Shown here in pieces: positions 9,374-17,648 of a DNA stretch of 64,000 nucleotides. Numbering within the stretch: position 1 is the first letter of the stretch; the number at the start of each line of letters is the position of its first letter. A program made the translations under genes and the position numbers. The DNA lies in the NCBI RefSeq assembly GCF_006175995.1, contig NZ_VDMB01000007.1:62001-126000 (forward strand). The letters are read 5' to 3'. Under the pieces are notes generated by a model. That model made no database searches and had not been told where the DNA came from. It saw nothing but the letters and a program-made list of their open reading frames with translations. The stretch is from Desulfobotulus mexicanus (lineage in GTDB: Bacteria; Desulfobacterota; Desulfobacteria; Desulfobacterales; ASO4-4).

Positions 9374-9475
9374 ATTGTTCAGCAATATCTTTGCTGGCTA
9401 AGGACCATAGCTGTCAGGCAAGTTCACAGGCACCCAGACAATTTGCCCGTGACGCAAAGCTGCTGAAATTACAAT
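9374..9475. repeat. Partial copy of the long palindromic intergenic repeat
   Basis: This copy carries a TTGTTCAGCA end, the GACCATAGCTGTCAGGCA segment shared with 4753-4825, CACAGGCACC, and the TTTGCCCGTGACGCAA arm that also occurs in the full elements at 21794-22160 and 61146-61496. The central hairpin is missing. It lies upstream of the ABC ATPase gene and may lie in that operon's leader or promoter region. Confidence 0.75.
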
Positions 9476-9549
9476 ATCTGAATTGTAGAATAAAATATGC
9501 TGCATACTTAGGCAAATATTTATCTTTTAAAACCCCAACAGAGCAGCCC

Positions 9550-11091
9550 TCACTCATCCAAAGTACACACAAGGGCTTTCCAGTCATAGGAAAAGGCCTG
9601 AACACTGCCAGCGGGTTTTCCGGCAGCTTCTGCCATACGACCCAGCATGCCTTTAAAAATCAGATGATGAAAAGGAAGCAGGGCATACCAGTAAACAATG
9701 CCCAGCAGCCCTTTGGGAAGAAAGCGGGACATCTGCTGCAGTTCACAATGACCATCCCCAAGATCTTTCATACGAAATTCCAGCAGGGCTTCGCCGGGAA
9801 GACGCATCTCCGCCAGAAGCAGCAGGCGATCATGGGATTTCACATCAAGAACCCGCCAGAAATCCAGGGCATCCCCCACCAGAAGCTCCTCGGGGTGTCT
9901 GCGTCCCCGCCGCAGGCCCACGCCCCCTGTGATCTGATCCCAGCGTCCCCGGATACGCCAGAGAATATCCCCGTAATACCATCCATTTTTACCACCGATG
10001 GATGTCACCTTCTGCCAGATCTTTTCTGGATTTCCCCGGATTTTCACCTTGTAGCAGCAGTCCAGAATGGTGCCGCCGCTGTAGGAAGGGTCCGTACACT
10101 GCACCCATTCCGGTGGAAGGAGTTTTCCCGCATCGGACCAGCGGGTTTCCACCTCTTCCTGGGCCACCTTGCGGATGGCTTCACGGATGGCTTCCCTGCA
10201 GGACAGAAGCTTCTGGGGAATCAGCCCGGCAATGCGCATATCCCCGCAGACCACAGGATTTCGAAGACCTTCTGCAAGGGGCTTTGCTATACCTGCGGGA
10301 AGGGGACAGACCAGATGCACCCAGAAGGCTGAAAGGCCCGGAGTCTGAAAAGGTACGGGGATAATGATCCGCCTTTTCAATCCGGCCTCGTCCGCATAGA
10401 GCTGCATCAGATCCTGATAACTTAAGATGTCCGGACCGCCGATATCAAAGCTTTGCCCGCCCATATCCGGATGTACCATGGCCCCCACCAGATACTCCAG
10501 GGTATTGCGTATGCCGATGGGCTGGCAGGAGGTCCGTATCCACTTTGGGGTCAGCATAAAGGGCAGGCGATCCACCAGATAGCGCAGAATTTCAAAGGAT
10601 GCACTTCCCGAACCCAGCACCATGGCGGCCCTAAGAACGGTGACCGGTGTTTTTCCGGAAGCAAGAATCCTTGCAACGGCATGCCTGCTTTTCAGGTGTG
10701 AACTGAGATGGGGATCCTTTTCATCCCCAAGGCCACTCAAATAGACGATCCGTTCCAAACCGGCCTTTTCCGCAGCCTGCACCATATTCTTTGCCGTTTT
10801 TTCTTCCCTTGCGGCAAAACCGGCCGAATCTCCCTCCATGGAATGTACCAGATACCAGGCACCGGAGCAGCCTTCGGCTGCCTTTTCCAGAGCCGGGCCA
10901 TCCATAAGATCGCAGGCCACCAGCTCAACATTTGGATGATTGCTCCAGGGCCGGGCATGCATTTTTCTCAAAGATCTGGAAAGGGCCCGGACTTTGAATC
11001 CTCTGGACAGCAAAAGGGGCACCAGCCGCCCCCCTATATAACCCGTTGCCCCCGTAACCAGCAGAGGCCTTTCCGGAATTTCAAAATCCAT
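9550..11091 (-). CDS. NAD(P)-binding epimerase-like protein with C-terminal DUF2867 domain
   Basis: A 513-residue two-domain protein. Residues ~8-300 form an atypical short-chain dehydrogenase of the NmrA/complex I subunit type, with the dinucleotide motif GATGYIGGRLVPLLL, CDLMDG, and a YLVHSM segment. Residues ~325-510 are DUF2867, a START-like (lipid or polyketide-binding) domain, with the DALDFWRVLDV stretch. This SDR-DUF2867 fusion is widespread, but no substrate is established; a redox or isomerase step on a hydrophobic molecule is plausible. ATG 11091 is preferred because AAAGGAG precedes it; an in-frame upstream start at 11106 has none. It appears to be the only gene of its unit. Confidence 0.85.
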   Translation of the reverse strand: MDFEIPERPLLVTGATGYIGGRLVPLLLSRGFKVRALSRSLRKMHARPWSNHPNVELVACDLMDGPALEKAAEGCSGAWYLVHSMEGDSAGFAAREEKTAKNMVQAAEKAGLERIVYLSGLGDEKDPHLSSHLKSRHAVARILASGKTPVTVLRAAMVLGSGSASFEILRYLVDRLPFMLTPKWIRTSCQPIGIRNTLEYLVGAMVHPDMGGQSFDIGGPDILSYQDLMQLYADEAGLKRRIIIPVPFQTPGLSAFWVHLVCPLPAGIAKPLAEGLRNPVVCGDMRIAGLIPQKLLSCREAIREAIRKVAQEEVETRWSDAGKLLPPEWVQCTDPSYSGGTILDCCYKVKIRGNPEKIWQKVTSIGGKNGWYYGDILWRIRGRWDQITGGVGLRRGRRHPEELLVGDALDFWRVLDVKSHDRLLLLAEMRLPGEALLEFRMKDLGDGHCELQQMSRFLPKGLLGIVYWYALLPFHHLIFKGMLGRMAEAAGKPAGSVQAFSYDWKALVCTLDE

Positions 11092-11130
11092 GGATGCTCC
11101 TTTCATGAGAATAATAAGCCATGCTGCATC

Positions 11131-11164
11131 AAAAAAGGCGGGAGGTCCTGATAACCTTCCCGCC
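11131..11164 (-). terminator. Rho-independent terminator behind the small coiled-coil gene
   Basis: On the minus strand GGCGGGAAGG pairs with CCTCCCGCC across a 9-base loop and is followed by six T. It lies 29 bases after the stop of the 103-residue protein, so it ends that transcript before the SDR gene. Confidence 0.88.
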
Positions 11165-11192
11165 CACAGCTTTTATATAAATGCAAAAAAAA

Positions 11193-11504
11193 TTATCCTG
11201 CAATGGAAACAGGGGCGTACCGCCCTATTTCTTCCATGGTCTTTTCATAACGCCCGCGCATATCCACATGGCCTTTTTCAATGCTATCCTTCACCGGTGC
11301 CCACTCCGCAGGGCACTCGAAACGCAGCTGATTGATACGGTCTTCCAGCTCCGCTACAATGATATGCAAATCTTCCACATTGGCAGTCACCTTTTCTTTA
11401 TCCGCCGCAGACAGCCTGTCAAGCTTCCGGGTCAGATCGTACAATTTGGCTTTCCATGCGGTAAGTTCCATTTCTGTGCCTTTGCAATAGTCTTTTACAT
11501 CCAT
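11193..11504 (-). CDS. Small helical protein of unknown function
   Basis: A 103-residue, mostly helical, charged protein without signal peptide or membrane segment. Residues ~12-75 (LTAWKAKLYDLTRKLD through VAELEDRINQL) show the heptad pattern of a coiled coil or helical hairpin. No catalytic motif is seen and I do not recognise the family with certainty. An AAAGGAG ribosome site precedes the ATG, and a clear terminator follows the gene, so it is expressed as its own unit. Its clean signals make it a real gene. Confidence 0.75.
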   Translation of the reverse strand: MDVKDYCKGTEMELTAWKAKLYDLTRKLDRLSAADKEKVTANVEDLHIIVAELEDRINQLRFECPAEWAPVKDSIEKGHVDMRGRYEKTMEEIGRYAPVSIAG

Positions 11505-11683
11505 GGCTGGCTCCTTTAAAGATAAGGATTGAAGGAAAGATCATCTGACGGGAAAATTATGGTTGCTCAACGGAACGGAACAACCTGAAGATAAATAGAC
11601 TCTAAGGCATAAAATGCCGCAGGTAAAGATCAGGCAGAAAAAAATACAGCCCTTGATGCCTGATGACAGTCAAAAAGTCTTTT

Positions 11684-12367
11684 TCATCCGGACCCAAAAA
11701 GATCCAACCCCGCTTTTTCCAGTTTCCTCTCCACAAAGGGAAGAAGCTGATCCGTAATCCTTTCATAGCCCTTTGCATTGGGATGAATCCCGTCGGACTG
11801 GTTCATGGAGGGTTCACCAGCCACCCCTTCCAGAAAAAAAGGAATCAGCTCCACATCCCATTTTTTGGCAAGTCCCGGATACACCGCCTCAAACTCCTTC
11901 ACATAGGCCGGACCCAGATTGAAAAACATCTGCATCCCCCCCAAAATAACTGGAATACCCGCAGCATCCATACGGCGCAGCACTTCATCCAGGTTTTTCT
12001 CCATGTCATCCACAGCAATACGACGCAGACCGTCATTGGCACCGCTGACAAGGATGACCAGATCCGGCCTCAGACGGCTGATAATCCAGTCCACCCGTGA
12101 AAGGGCACCCGCAGAGGTCTCACCGCTGACCCCTGCATTGATAACTTCAACGGGCCATCCCCTCTCCTGCAGAATCTGCTCCAGACGGGCAGGATAAGCC
12201 TCATTCGGCAGCACGCCAAGGCCTTCCGTCAGACTGTCTCCCATGGCAACGATGGTATACTCCGTTTTCATGGCCACTTTTCCAGCAACTTCCGCCTCTG
12301 GTTTACGGTCACAGCCCAGATTGAGCAGGAGCACACTGCAGACCAGACAGAAAAATACTTTTTTCAT
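11684..12367 (-). CDS. tesA: SGNH/GDSL-type arylesterase / lysophospholipase, lipoprotein (TesA-like)
   Basis: A 227-residue lipid-anchored hydrolase. The N-terminus MKKVFFCLVCSVLLLNLGC is a lipoprotein signal with lipobox LNLGC. The SGNH blocks are all present: block I GDSLTEGLG with the nucleophile serine, block II NAGVSGETSAG, block III SGANDG, and block V DGIHPNAKGY with the Asp/His pair. Enzymes of this family cleave short acyl esters, thioesters and lysophospholipids in the periplasm. It follows the YbbA-YbbP ABC genes on the same strand; in Escherichia coli the same three genes are neighbours, with tesA facing away. The start at 12367 has a GGAGAG site; the longer frame has no signal peptide. 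Confidence 0.92.
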   Translation of the reverse strand: MKKVFFCLVCSVLLLNLGCDRKPEAEVAGKVAMKTEYTIVAMGDSLTEGLGVLPNEAYPARLEQILQERGWPVEVINAGVSGETSAGALSRVDWIISRLRPDLVILVSGANDGLRRIAVDDMEKNLDEVLRRMDAAGIPVILGGMQMFFNLGPAYVKEFEAVYPGLAKKWDVELIPFFLEGVAGEPSMNQSDGIHPNAKGYERITDQLLPFVERKLEKAGLDLFGSG

Positions 12368-12398
12368 CAATTCTCTCCGCCTTTCATCCAATAATTTT

Positions 12399-14903
12399 CT
12401 ACCTGCTCCGACCCCGTACGGCATCCGCAGGCCGTGTTCCCATTGAGGGCCATGCAGCCCCTGTCCCGAGAAGAACAATCACCAGCAGGGCCAGCACGGA
12501 ACATCCGGAAAGAAGAAGAAACTCCGGGTTGAAATCCAGACCAAAGCCCTTCACCACCACAAAGCCCGCAAGGCCTTCTGCAATGAGAAAACCCAGACCC
12601 ACGGCAAAAAGCCCCTGAATACCCGTTTCCAGCACCCCGGTCTCCAGAAGAAAGCGGTGGTCCGCTCCCACCACCCGAAGCAGGACAGCATCCCTTGCGC
12701 GATCCGCAGCCGTTGCCGCAAGGCCACCCAGCCACACAAGAATTCCCGCACCAAAGGCTACCATGGAAAAGGCCCGCAAAAGCCCTGCCATCTGCCGTGC
12801 AAGATCAGCATGTCGGTCTATCATCTCCCGAACATCAATAATACGGATATTACTGAACTGTTCCGCAAGGTTCCGCTCCAGTATTTCCTGATTTTTCCCG
12901 TCCGCAGACAGGGCCGCAAAAAGGGTATGGGGCGCATCCCCAAGATCCTTTTCCCTGAGGTTAAAAACAAAAAAGGGCCGCAGACTTCCATCCTGCCTTT
13001 TCCGCACACTGGTGATCACAGCTGTCATGGAGACCCCCTGTATGCGGAAAGTGATACGGTCTCCCACACGTAGGGGATAAGTCTCCCGTATATAATCCAG
13101 AATGGAAACCTGAGCTTCATCCAGATCATCTTGAAACAGGGTGTCTCCTTCCAGAAGGTCTTCATCCTCCATGGCACCGTGCCAGGTAAGGCTGAACTCC
13201 CTGCCAAGGTTATCTCCCCGTTTCTTTCTTTCCGCAGCAGCATCAATGGGCCTGTCATTCACAGCCATCACCCTCGCCCGCACCATGGGAAAGAACAGAG
13301 CTTTTGGCCCCAGAATTTCCTCCACAGCCTCCCTCTGGGATGGCTGAATGTCTATCACATAAAGATTGGGAGTATTTTCAGGAAAGGCATCGATAAACAA
13401 CCTTGAGAGATTCCGCTCCATCAGCACCAGAGCCAGAACAAGTCCTGTGGCAATGGCCATGGAAACAACGGTGGCAACTGGCGTGGCCCCCGGCCGTTTC
13501 AACGCCTGCATAACCACCCTGTGCCTTGCGCCTCTGGCGGGAAACCGGGTGGCCAGCTGCACCAGAAACCAGGCTGCGGCGGCGGTGGCTCCCATGGAAC
13601 CCATAAAAATCAGTACGGGTACACGGCTCCCCCCCGCCTCCTGTAACATACGGGCTGCCAGAACAAGAAGCCCTGCCACACCTGCCCAGAAAAGAATACG
13701 GGCAAGCCTTCCAGCTCTGCCGCTGTTTTCTCCCCGCTGCAGAATTCTCACGGGAGGTGTTGCCACCATACGGCTGAAGGGAAGAATGGAAAACAAAAGG
13801 GTGAATCCACCGCCCACCAGAAGGGTCAGCAGCAGGGTTTCAAAGGAAAAGCCGAAAACAAGACCCCTCGGCAGCATCTCCGCCATAAAAGAACCCATGG
13901 CAAGGGCCAGTGCCCAGCCTGCCAGCCAGCCCGCAAGAAGGGCAGGAATCACTATGGATGCAAGAAAAAGGGCCATGTGGCAGCCCACCTGAAAGGGCGT
14001 TGCCCCTAAGGTTTTCATCAGGGCCACACCCTTTTCCCTCTGCATCCACAAAGCCACAAGGCTGCCCCGTATGCCAAAGCCGGACAAAACAAGAATGCCA
14101 ATACCGCAGAAGCGCAGATAATAAAACAGGGAGTCCATCCAGCGTAAAGCCCGGTTCCCCGTGTCCTCATAGGTACGCAGTTCCTCTGTTCCGTCAAGAA
14201 GAGCTGCAGACAGCCGGGCTTTCACAGCCCCTCTGTCACCCTCTTCTCCTAAAGCCACCAGAAGACGATACCGGACACGGCTCCCTGTAACGGCAAGGCC
14301 CGTAGCATCAAGATCTTTATGATGGATGAAAACCCGGGGTGCCAGCCCTGCCGCATCAATGGGACGATCCGGCTCCGACAAAACAATATCCTTTACGGTG
14401 AAAAAGGCATCTCCCAACTGCAGGCTGTCCCCTTCCTCAACCCCGAGACGGCGCAGTCCCGTGGCCTCTGCAATGAGAATTCCCGGTTGCAGTACCTCCC
14501 CGAGGCTTTGTTCCGATGCCAGCGACACCCTGCCATAAAAAGGGTAACCCTCTGAAACGGCCTTGACGGAAACAAGACCGGTACGGCCTTTATCGGGCAG
14601 GGCCATGGCAAGAAATTCAGTCACAAAGGCAGTGCGTATCCGCCCGCTTTCCTCCAGCTCCTTCACCGCAGCCATGGCACCATGGGAAAAGGAAAAGGCA
14701 GAGCGAATCTCCATATCCGATGCGATAAAGCTTCTGGCCTCCTGTTTCAGCATACGGTCTGCGGCCATGCGCAGATTCTCCACACCGGAAAAAGCGGCAA
14801 CGGAAAGAAAAACACAGGCAAAAAACAAAAGAGCCGTTCCCGGAGCATGACGCCACTCCGAAGGAATACGGCCCAGCATCCTAAGCGCCGCTGTCATGGG
14901 CAA
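12399..14903 (-). CDS. ybbP: FtsX-type ABC transporter permease (YbbP-like)
   Basis: An 834-residue inner-membrane protein of the YbbP family: an N-terminal membrane segment (TALLFFACVFLSVAAF, ~22-38), a MacB-like periplasmic domain, a first FtsX set of three membrane segments (~260-385), a linker with further segments (~400-500), a second periplasmic domain, and the terminal FtsX set (~695-830). Family members work with YbbA and are thought to extract or move lipid-type molecules, but no substrate is proven. It overlaps the ATPase gene by 23 bases and is followed by the tesA lipoprotein gene 31 bases downstream. It is a second FtsX system within 6 kb of the AttEFGH-like one and only distantly similar to it. 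Confidence 0.9.
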   Translation of the reverse strand: MPMTAALRMLGRIPSEWRHAPGTALLFFACVFLSVAAFSGVENLRMAADRMLKQEARSFIASDMEIRSAFSFSHGAMAAVKELEESGRIRTAFVTEFLAMALPDKGRTGLVSVKAVSEGYPFYGRVSLASEQSLGEVLQPGILIAEATGLRRLGVEEGDSLQLGDAFFTVKDIVLSEPDRPIDAAGLAPRVFIHHKDLDATGLAVTGSRVRYRLLVALGEEGDRGAVKARLSAALLDGTEELRTYEDTGNRALRWMDSLFYYLRFCGIGILVLSGFGIRGSLVALWMQREKGVALMKTLGATPFQVGCHMALFLASIVIPALLAGWLAGWALALAMGSFMAEMLPRGLVFGFSFETLLLTLLVGGGFTLLFSILPFSRMVATPPVRILQRGENSGRAGRLARILFWAGVAGLLVLAARMLQEAGGSRVPVLIFMGSMGATAAAAWFLVQLATRFPARGARHRVVMQALKRPGATPVATVVSMAIATGLVLALVLMERNLSRLFIDAFPENTPNLYVIDIQPSQREAVEEILGPKALFFPMVRARVMAVNDRPIDAAAERKKRGDNLGREFSLTWHGAMEDEDLLEGDTLFQDDLDEAQVSILDYIRETYPLRVGDRITFRIQGVSMTAVITSVRKRQDGSLRPFFVFNLREKDLGDAPHTLFAALSADGKNQEILERNLAEQFSNIRIIDVREMIDRHADLARQMAGLLRAFSMVAFGAGILVWLGGLAATAADRARDAVLLRVVGADHRFLLETGVLETGIQGLFAVGLGFLIAEGLAGFVVVKGFGLDFNPEFLLLSGCSVLALLVIVLLGTGAAWPSMGTRPADAVRGRSR

Positions 14904-15552
14904 CCTCCCCGTCGGCCAGGGTGATCACACGATCGGCCTGCTCCGCCACCTCGGCGCTGTGGGTAACCACCACAAGGGTGGCCCCTTCCTGCTCCTTCAG
15001 GTCCACCAGAAGCTGCATTACCCCATCCGCCGCCGCCGAATCCAGGTTCCCAGTGGGCTCATCGGCAAAGATGATTTTCGGCCGGTTCACCACGGCACGG
15101 CAGATGGCAACCCGCTGCTGCTCTCCACCGGAAAGCTGACGGGGCAGGTGTTTCCTCCTTTCCCAGAGTCCCACCTGCCGCAGAAGACTTTCTGCCCGTT
15201 CACGGGCATGGGAGCTTCCGGACAGCTCTGCGGGAAAGAGAACATTTTCCAAAGCCGTCATGCCGGGAATCAGGTGGAAATCCTGAAACACAAAACCGAT
15301 TTTGCTATTTCTGAAGGCGGCCATGCGGGATTCAGGCCAGTCCGTGATATCGTCTTCATCCAGAATAAGACGCCCCCCCGTTGGCCTGTCCAGACCGGAA
15401 AGCAGGGTCAGAAGGGTAGTTTTGCCGGAACCGCTGCGCCCCTGAATGGCCGAAAAAGAAGCCGCTTTAATATGAAGATCCATGGGATGGATCACAGCAA
15501 GGGTACGTCCGTTCACCTGATAGGATTTTTCAAGGGCTTGGGCCCGGATCAT
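14881..15552 (-). CDS. ybbA: ABC transporter ATP-binding protein (YbbA-like)
   Basis: A 223-residue ATPase of the LolD/MacB group and partner of the YbbP-like permease. Motifs: Walker A GRSGSGKTT, Q-loop FVFQDFHLIPG, signature LSGGEQQRVAICRAV, Walker B IIFADEPTGNLD and switch VVTHSAEV. The ATG at 15552 follows a GGAGG ribosome site; an upstream frame from 15609 would add a Cys-rich unrelated stretch and was rejected. The stop lies inside the permease gene, a 23-base overlap that implies coupled translation. Confidence 0.92.
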   Translation of the reverse strand: MIRAQALEKSYQVNGRTLAVIHPMDLHIKAASFSAIQGRSGSGKTTLLTLLSGLDRPTGGRLILDEDDITDWPESRMAAFRNSKIGFVFQDFHLIPGMTALENVLFPAELSGSSHARERAESLLRQVGLWERRKHLPRQLSGGEQQRVAICRAVVNRPKIIFADEPTGNLDSAAADGVMQLLVDLKEQEGATLVVVTHSAEVAEQADRVITLADGEVAHDSGA

Positions 15553-15667
15553 ACAGCCTCCATGGTATTTTAAAAAAAAGTAAATCCTTGCAGAGCAAGG
15601 ACAGTTCATGGAAAAGTATGCACATTTTCAAAGAGAAACAACAGCAATTCAGCAAAAAAGGTGTCCG

Positions 15668-16099
15668 ATGACAGAAAAAACCGCTTACCCGATCCCTGCC
15701 GTGGGAGCTGTGGTCTTCCATGAAAACAAAGTGCTTCTGGTCAAACGGGGCAAGGCTCCGGCTGCGGGATACTGGGCCATCCCCGGTGGGAAAATGCGCC
15801 TTGGAGAAGGCTATGGCGAGGCTGCGGAAAGGGAAATTTTTGAGGAAACGGGTATCCGAATCCGGGCGGGAGAGGTGGTCTGGGTTATGGATCTTGTGGA
15901 AAAGGACGATCAGGGCCGGATTATCTGGCACTATCTCATTGTGGATGTACTGGGTCACTACCTTGAAGGCGAACCCAGGGCCGGTGACGACGCAAGGGAG
16001 GCCGCATGGATTTCCGAAGAAGAACTTGAAAACCTCTGCGTATCACCGGATACCTTAAAAATGCTGGCAGAGGTTTTCGGGTTCGGAATCTCCGTCTGA
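15668..16099 (+). CDS. Nudix hydrolase (MutT/ADP-ribose pyrophosphatase type)
   Basis: A 143-residue Nudix hydrolase, which cleaves nucleoside diphosphates linked to another group. The Nudix box is complete: GGKMRLGEGYGEAA followed by EREIFEETGI, carrying the metal-binding glutamates. The N-terminus IPAVGAVVFHENKVLLVKRG is typical of the family. Substrate cannot be assigned; ADP-ribose, NADH or oxidised nucleotides are all possible. The start at 15668 (MTEKTAYP) has an AAGGTG stretch upstream; an in-frame ATG at 15608 would add 20 residues that do not resemble the family. It is divergent from ybbA and convergent with the rhomboid gene. Confidence 0.88.
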   Translation: MTEKTAYPIPAVGAVVFHENKVLLVKRGKAPAAGYWAIPGGKMRLGEGYGEAAEREIFEETGIRIRAGEVVWVMDLVEKDDQGRIIWHYLIVDVLGHYLEGEPRAGDDAREAAWISEEELENLCVSPDTLKMLAEVFGFGISV

Positions 16100-16118
16100 G
16101 GCACCAGCCCCCTTTCAC

Positions 16119-16970
16119 TCAGATCAGACGACCGAGGCTGCCCCTGTAAACCAGAGCCGTAAAGGCCACCCATGCCAAAAGGGCCAGTACAAGCATGGCA
16201 ATGACAAAAACTATCATACGGAGATTCTGGGTTTCCGGCCTTTTTTCAGAATATCCCAAAGCAAAAGCCGCAAGAATCCCAGCCACAAGACCGCCGCCAT
16301 GACCCCAGTTATTGATGCCTGGCATCAGAAAGCCGATGATCAGAAGACCGATAATCCAGCCTTGAGTATGCTGATACACCGCCTTTCCATGGAAGCCTCC
16401 CCTGCGTTTTCCATAGTAGAGAAGCGCTCCGATGAGACCGCATACCGCAGCCGAAGCCCCTATGGTCAGGCGCACGCCACCCACAAGGGAAAGGGCAAAA
16501 CCAGCAACACTGGTAAGAAGATAAATGAGAAGCATCCTGAAAGGACCAAAAGCCCTTTCAGCAAGCTGTCCCACATGATAAAGGGCCGCCATGTTAAAAA
16601 GGATGTGGAGCAGGCTGCCATGGAGAAAGCCAGCCGTGATCAGGGTCCACCAGTTCCCCATCTGATAAACGGGAAAGGTTCCCGTAGCTCCCAGCATGAG
16701 AAGGCTTCGGGTATCCGGAGAAAGGGCGGCAAAGGGATTCATGGTCCACTTGGTTTCCGCAGGGTTAATGAGCAAAGATGCAAGGTATAAAATGGCATTC
16801 ACCCAGATCAGTATGCGGATGATCTCCCCCGGCCTTCCCATGCGTGCAACAAGATTGGCAGGAAGCAGCGGATTACCGGGACGCTTCTGACCACACCAGG
16901 GACACTGATCCTGATCATGGCTCACCATTTTACCGCACTTCGGACACATCCGGGCCTTTGTATTTTTCAT
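16119..16970 (-). CDS. Rhomboid intramembrane serine protease with N-terminal zinc ribbon
   Basis: A 283-residue membrane protein. Residues 9-27 form a zinc ribbon (CPKCG and CPWCG). Six or more membrane segments follow (~50-70, 110-135, 140-160, 165-190, 205-225, 255-280). Rhomboid landmarks are the HGSLLHILFNM loop, the nucleophile serine in GASAAVCGLIG and the catalytic histidine in WGHGGGLVAG. The protease would cut membrane helices of unknown partners. A zinc ribbon in front of a rhomboid domain recurs in Deltaproteobacteria and may bind a protein partner. An AGGAGG site precedes the ATG. It is 29 bases downstream of hepT and could share that transcript. Confidence 0.9.
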   Translation of the reverse strand: MKNTKARMCPKCGKMVSHDQDQCPWCGQKRPGNPLLPANLVARMGRPGEIIRILIWVNAILYLASLLINPAETKWTMNPFAALSPDTRSLLMLGATGTFPVYQMGNWWTLITAGFLHGSLLHILFNMAALYHVGQLAERAFGPFRMLLIYLLTSVAGFALSLVGGVRLTIGASAAVCGLIGALLYYGKRRGGFHGKAVYQHTQGWIIGLLIIGFLMPGINNWGHGGGLVAGILAAFALGYSEKRPETQNLRMIVFVIAMLVLALLAWVAFTALVYRGSLGRLI

Positions 16971-16999
16971 GGAGCCTCCTGAATATAATATTCCGGGCT

Positions 17000-17356
17000 T
17001 TAATCTGAATTTATATGCCGCAGCTTCTGCAGATCAGCCAGAAGAACCGGGACATCATCACGGATCACACTCCACAGGGTATCGTTATCTATGCCGAGAT
17101 AGGCATGGATCAGCCTGTTGCGCAGTGCAATAACAAGACGCCATGGGATCTGCTGGTTTGCTTCTCTGACTTCCGCAGGAATATGTTTGGCCGCTTCACC
17201 TATCAACTCAAGGTTTCGTACTGTGGCATCATAATTTAAGCCGCTTGCTATAAAATCTGACTGCCCCATATTTTCTGTATAAAGCAGCACTTTCTCTGCA
17301 AACTCTATCATATCATCGATGTAAAATTTCCATTCCCTACGGACAGAATCAGACAT
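17000..17356 (-). CDS. hepT: HepT-type ribonuclease toxin (DUF86)
   Basis: A 118-residue helical HEPN protein, the toxin of HepT/MntA type VII toxin-antitoxin systems. The RNase motif R-x4-H-x-Y is present as RNRLIHAY near residue 95. HepT cuts RNA or tRNA ends when not neutralised. ATG 17356 overlaps the end of mntA by eight bases, so the pair is translationally coupled. The longer frame starting at 17494 reads through mntA and is not used. A GREEN-light feature of the family, the conserved IGEAAKHIP segment, is present at ~60. The pair sits behind rlmN with overlaps, which is unusual. Confidence 0.9.
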   Translation of the reverse strand: MSDSVRREWKFYIDDMIEFAEKVLLYTENMGQSDFIASGLNYDATVRNLELIGEAAKHIPAEVREANQQIPWRLVIALRNRLIHAYLGIDNDTLWSVIRDDVPVLLADLQKLRHINSD

Positions 17357-17648
17357 TAACACGCTCCCGTTCAATGAATGGACGAAGTTCAGGGCGCAGG
17401 GCTTTTTCGGTGACAAGATCAACGGAGACCCCCAGTAAATCCTCAAGAAAAAACTGAACCCCGAAATAACGCTCCGAAGTTGCAGGGCCGTCAAAGGACA
17501 CCATCACATCCACATCGCTTGTTGCGGATGATTCGTTCCTTGCCACAGAACCAAACAATGCCAGCCGGGTCACTCCAAAACGCTTTTCAAGGACGGGCTT
17601 GCTACGGACAAGAAGTGCAAGAATATAATCCTTTTCCATTCTTTTCAT
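17349..17648 (-). CDS. mntA: MntA-type minimal nucleotidyltransferase antitoxin
   Basis: A 99-residue minimal nucleotidyltransferase. The active-site pattern G-S-x10-D-x-D is seen as GSVARNESSATSDVDV, with the third acidic residue in GVSVDLV. In characterised pairs MntA transfers AMP to a tyrosine of HepT and so blocks the RNase. ATG 17648 has an AGGAGG ribosome site and overlaps the rlmN stop by four bases (ATGA); the mntA stop in turn overlaps the hepT start. The upstream extension of the frame is rlmN sequence read in another phase. Confidence 0.9.
   Translation of the reverse strand: MKRMEKDYILALLVRSKPVLEKRFGVTRLALFGSVARNESSATSDVDVMVSFDGPATSERYFGVQFFLEDLLGVSVDLVTEKALRPELRPFIERERVNV

Noticed and set aside
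9310-10332. 340-codon plus-strand frame opposite the SDR/DUF2867 gene
   Set aside because: Shadow of the real gene; composition rich in His, Pro and Cys, no recognisable motif.
17357-17494. Longer HepT start at 17494
   Set aside because: It would read through most of mntA out of phase; the ATG at 17356 fits the family N-terminus and the usual overlap.
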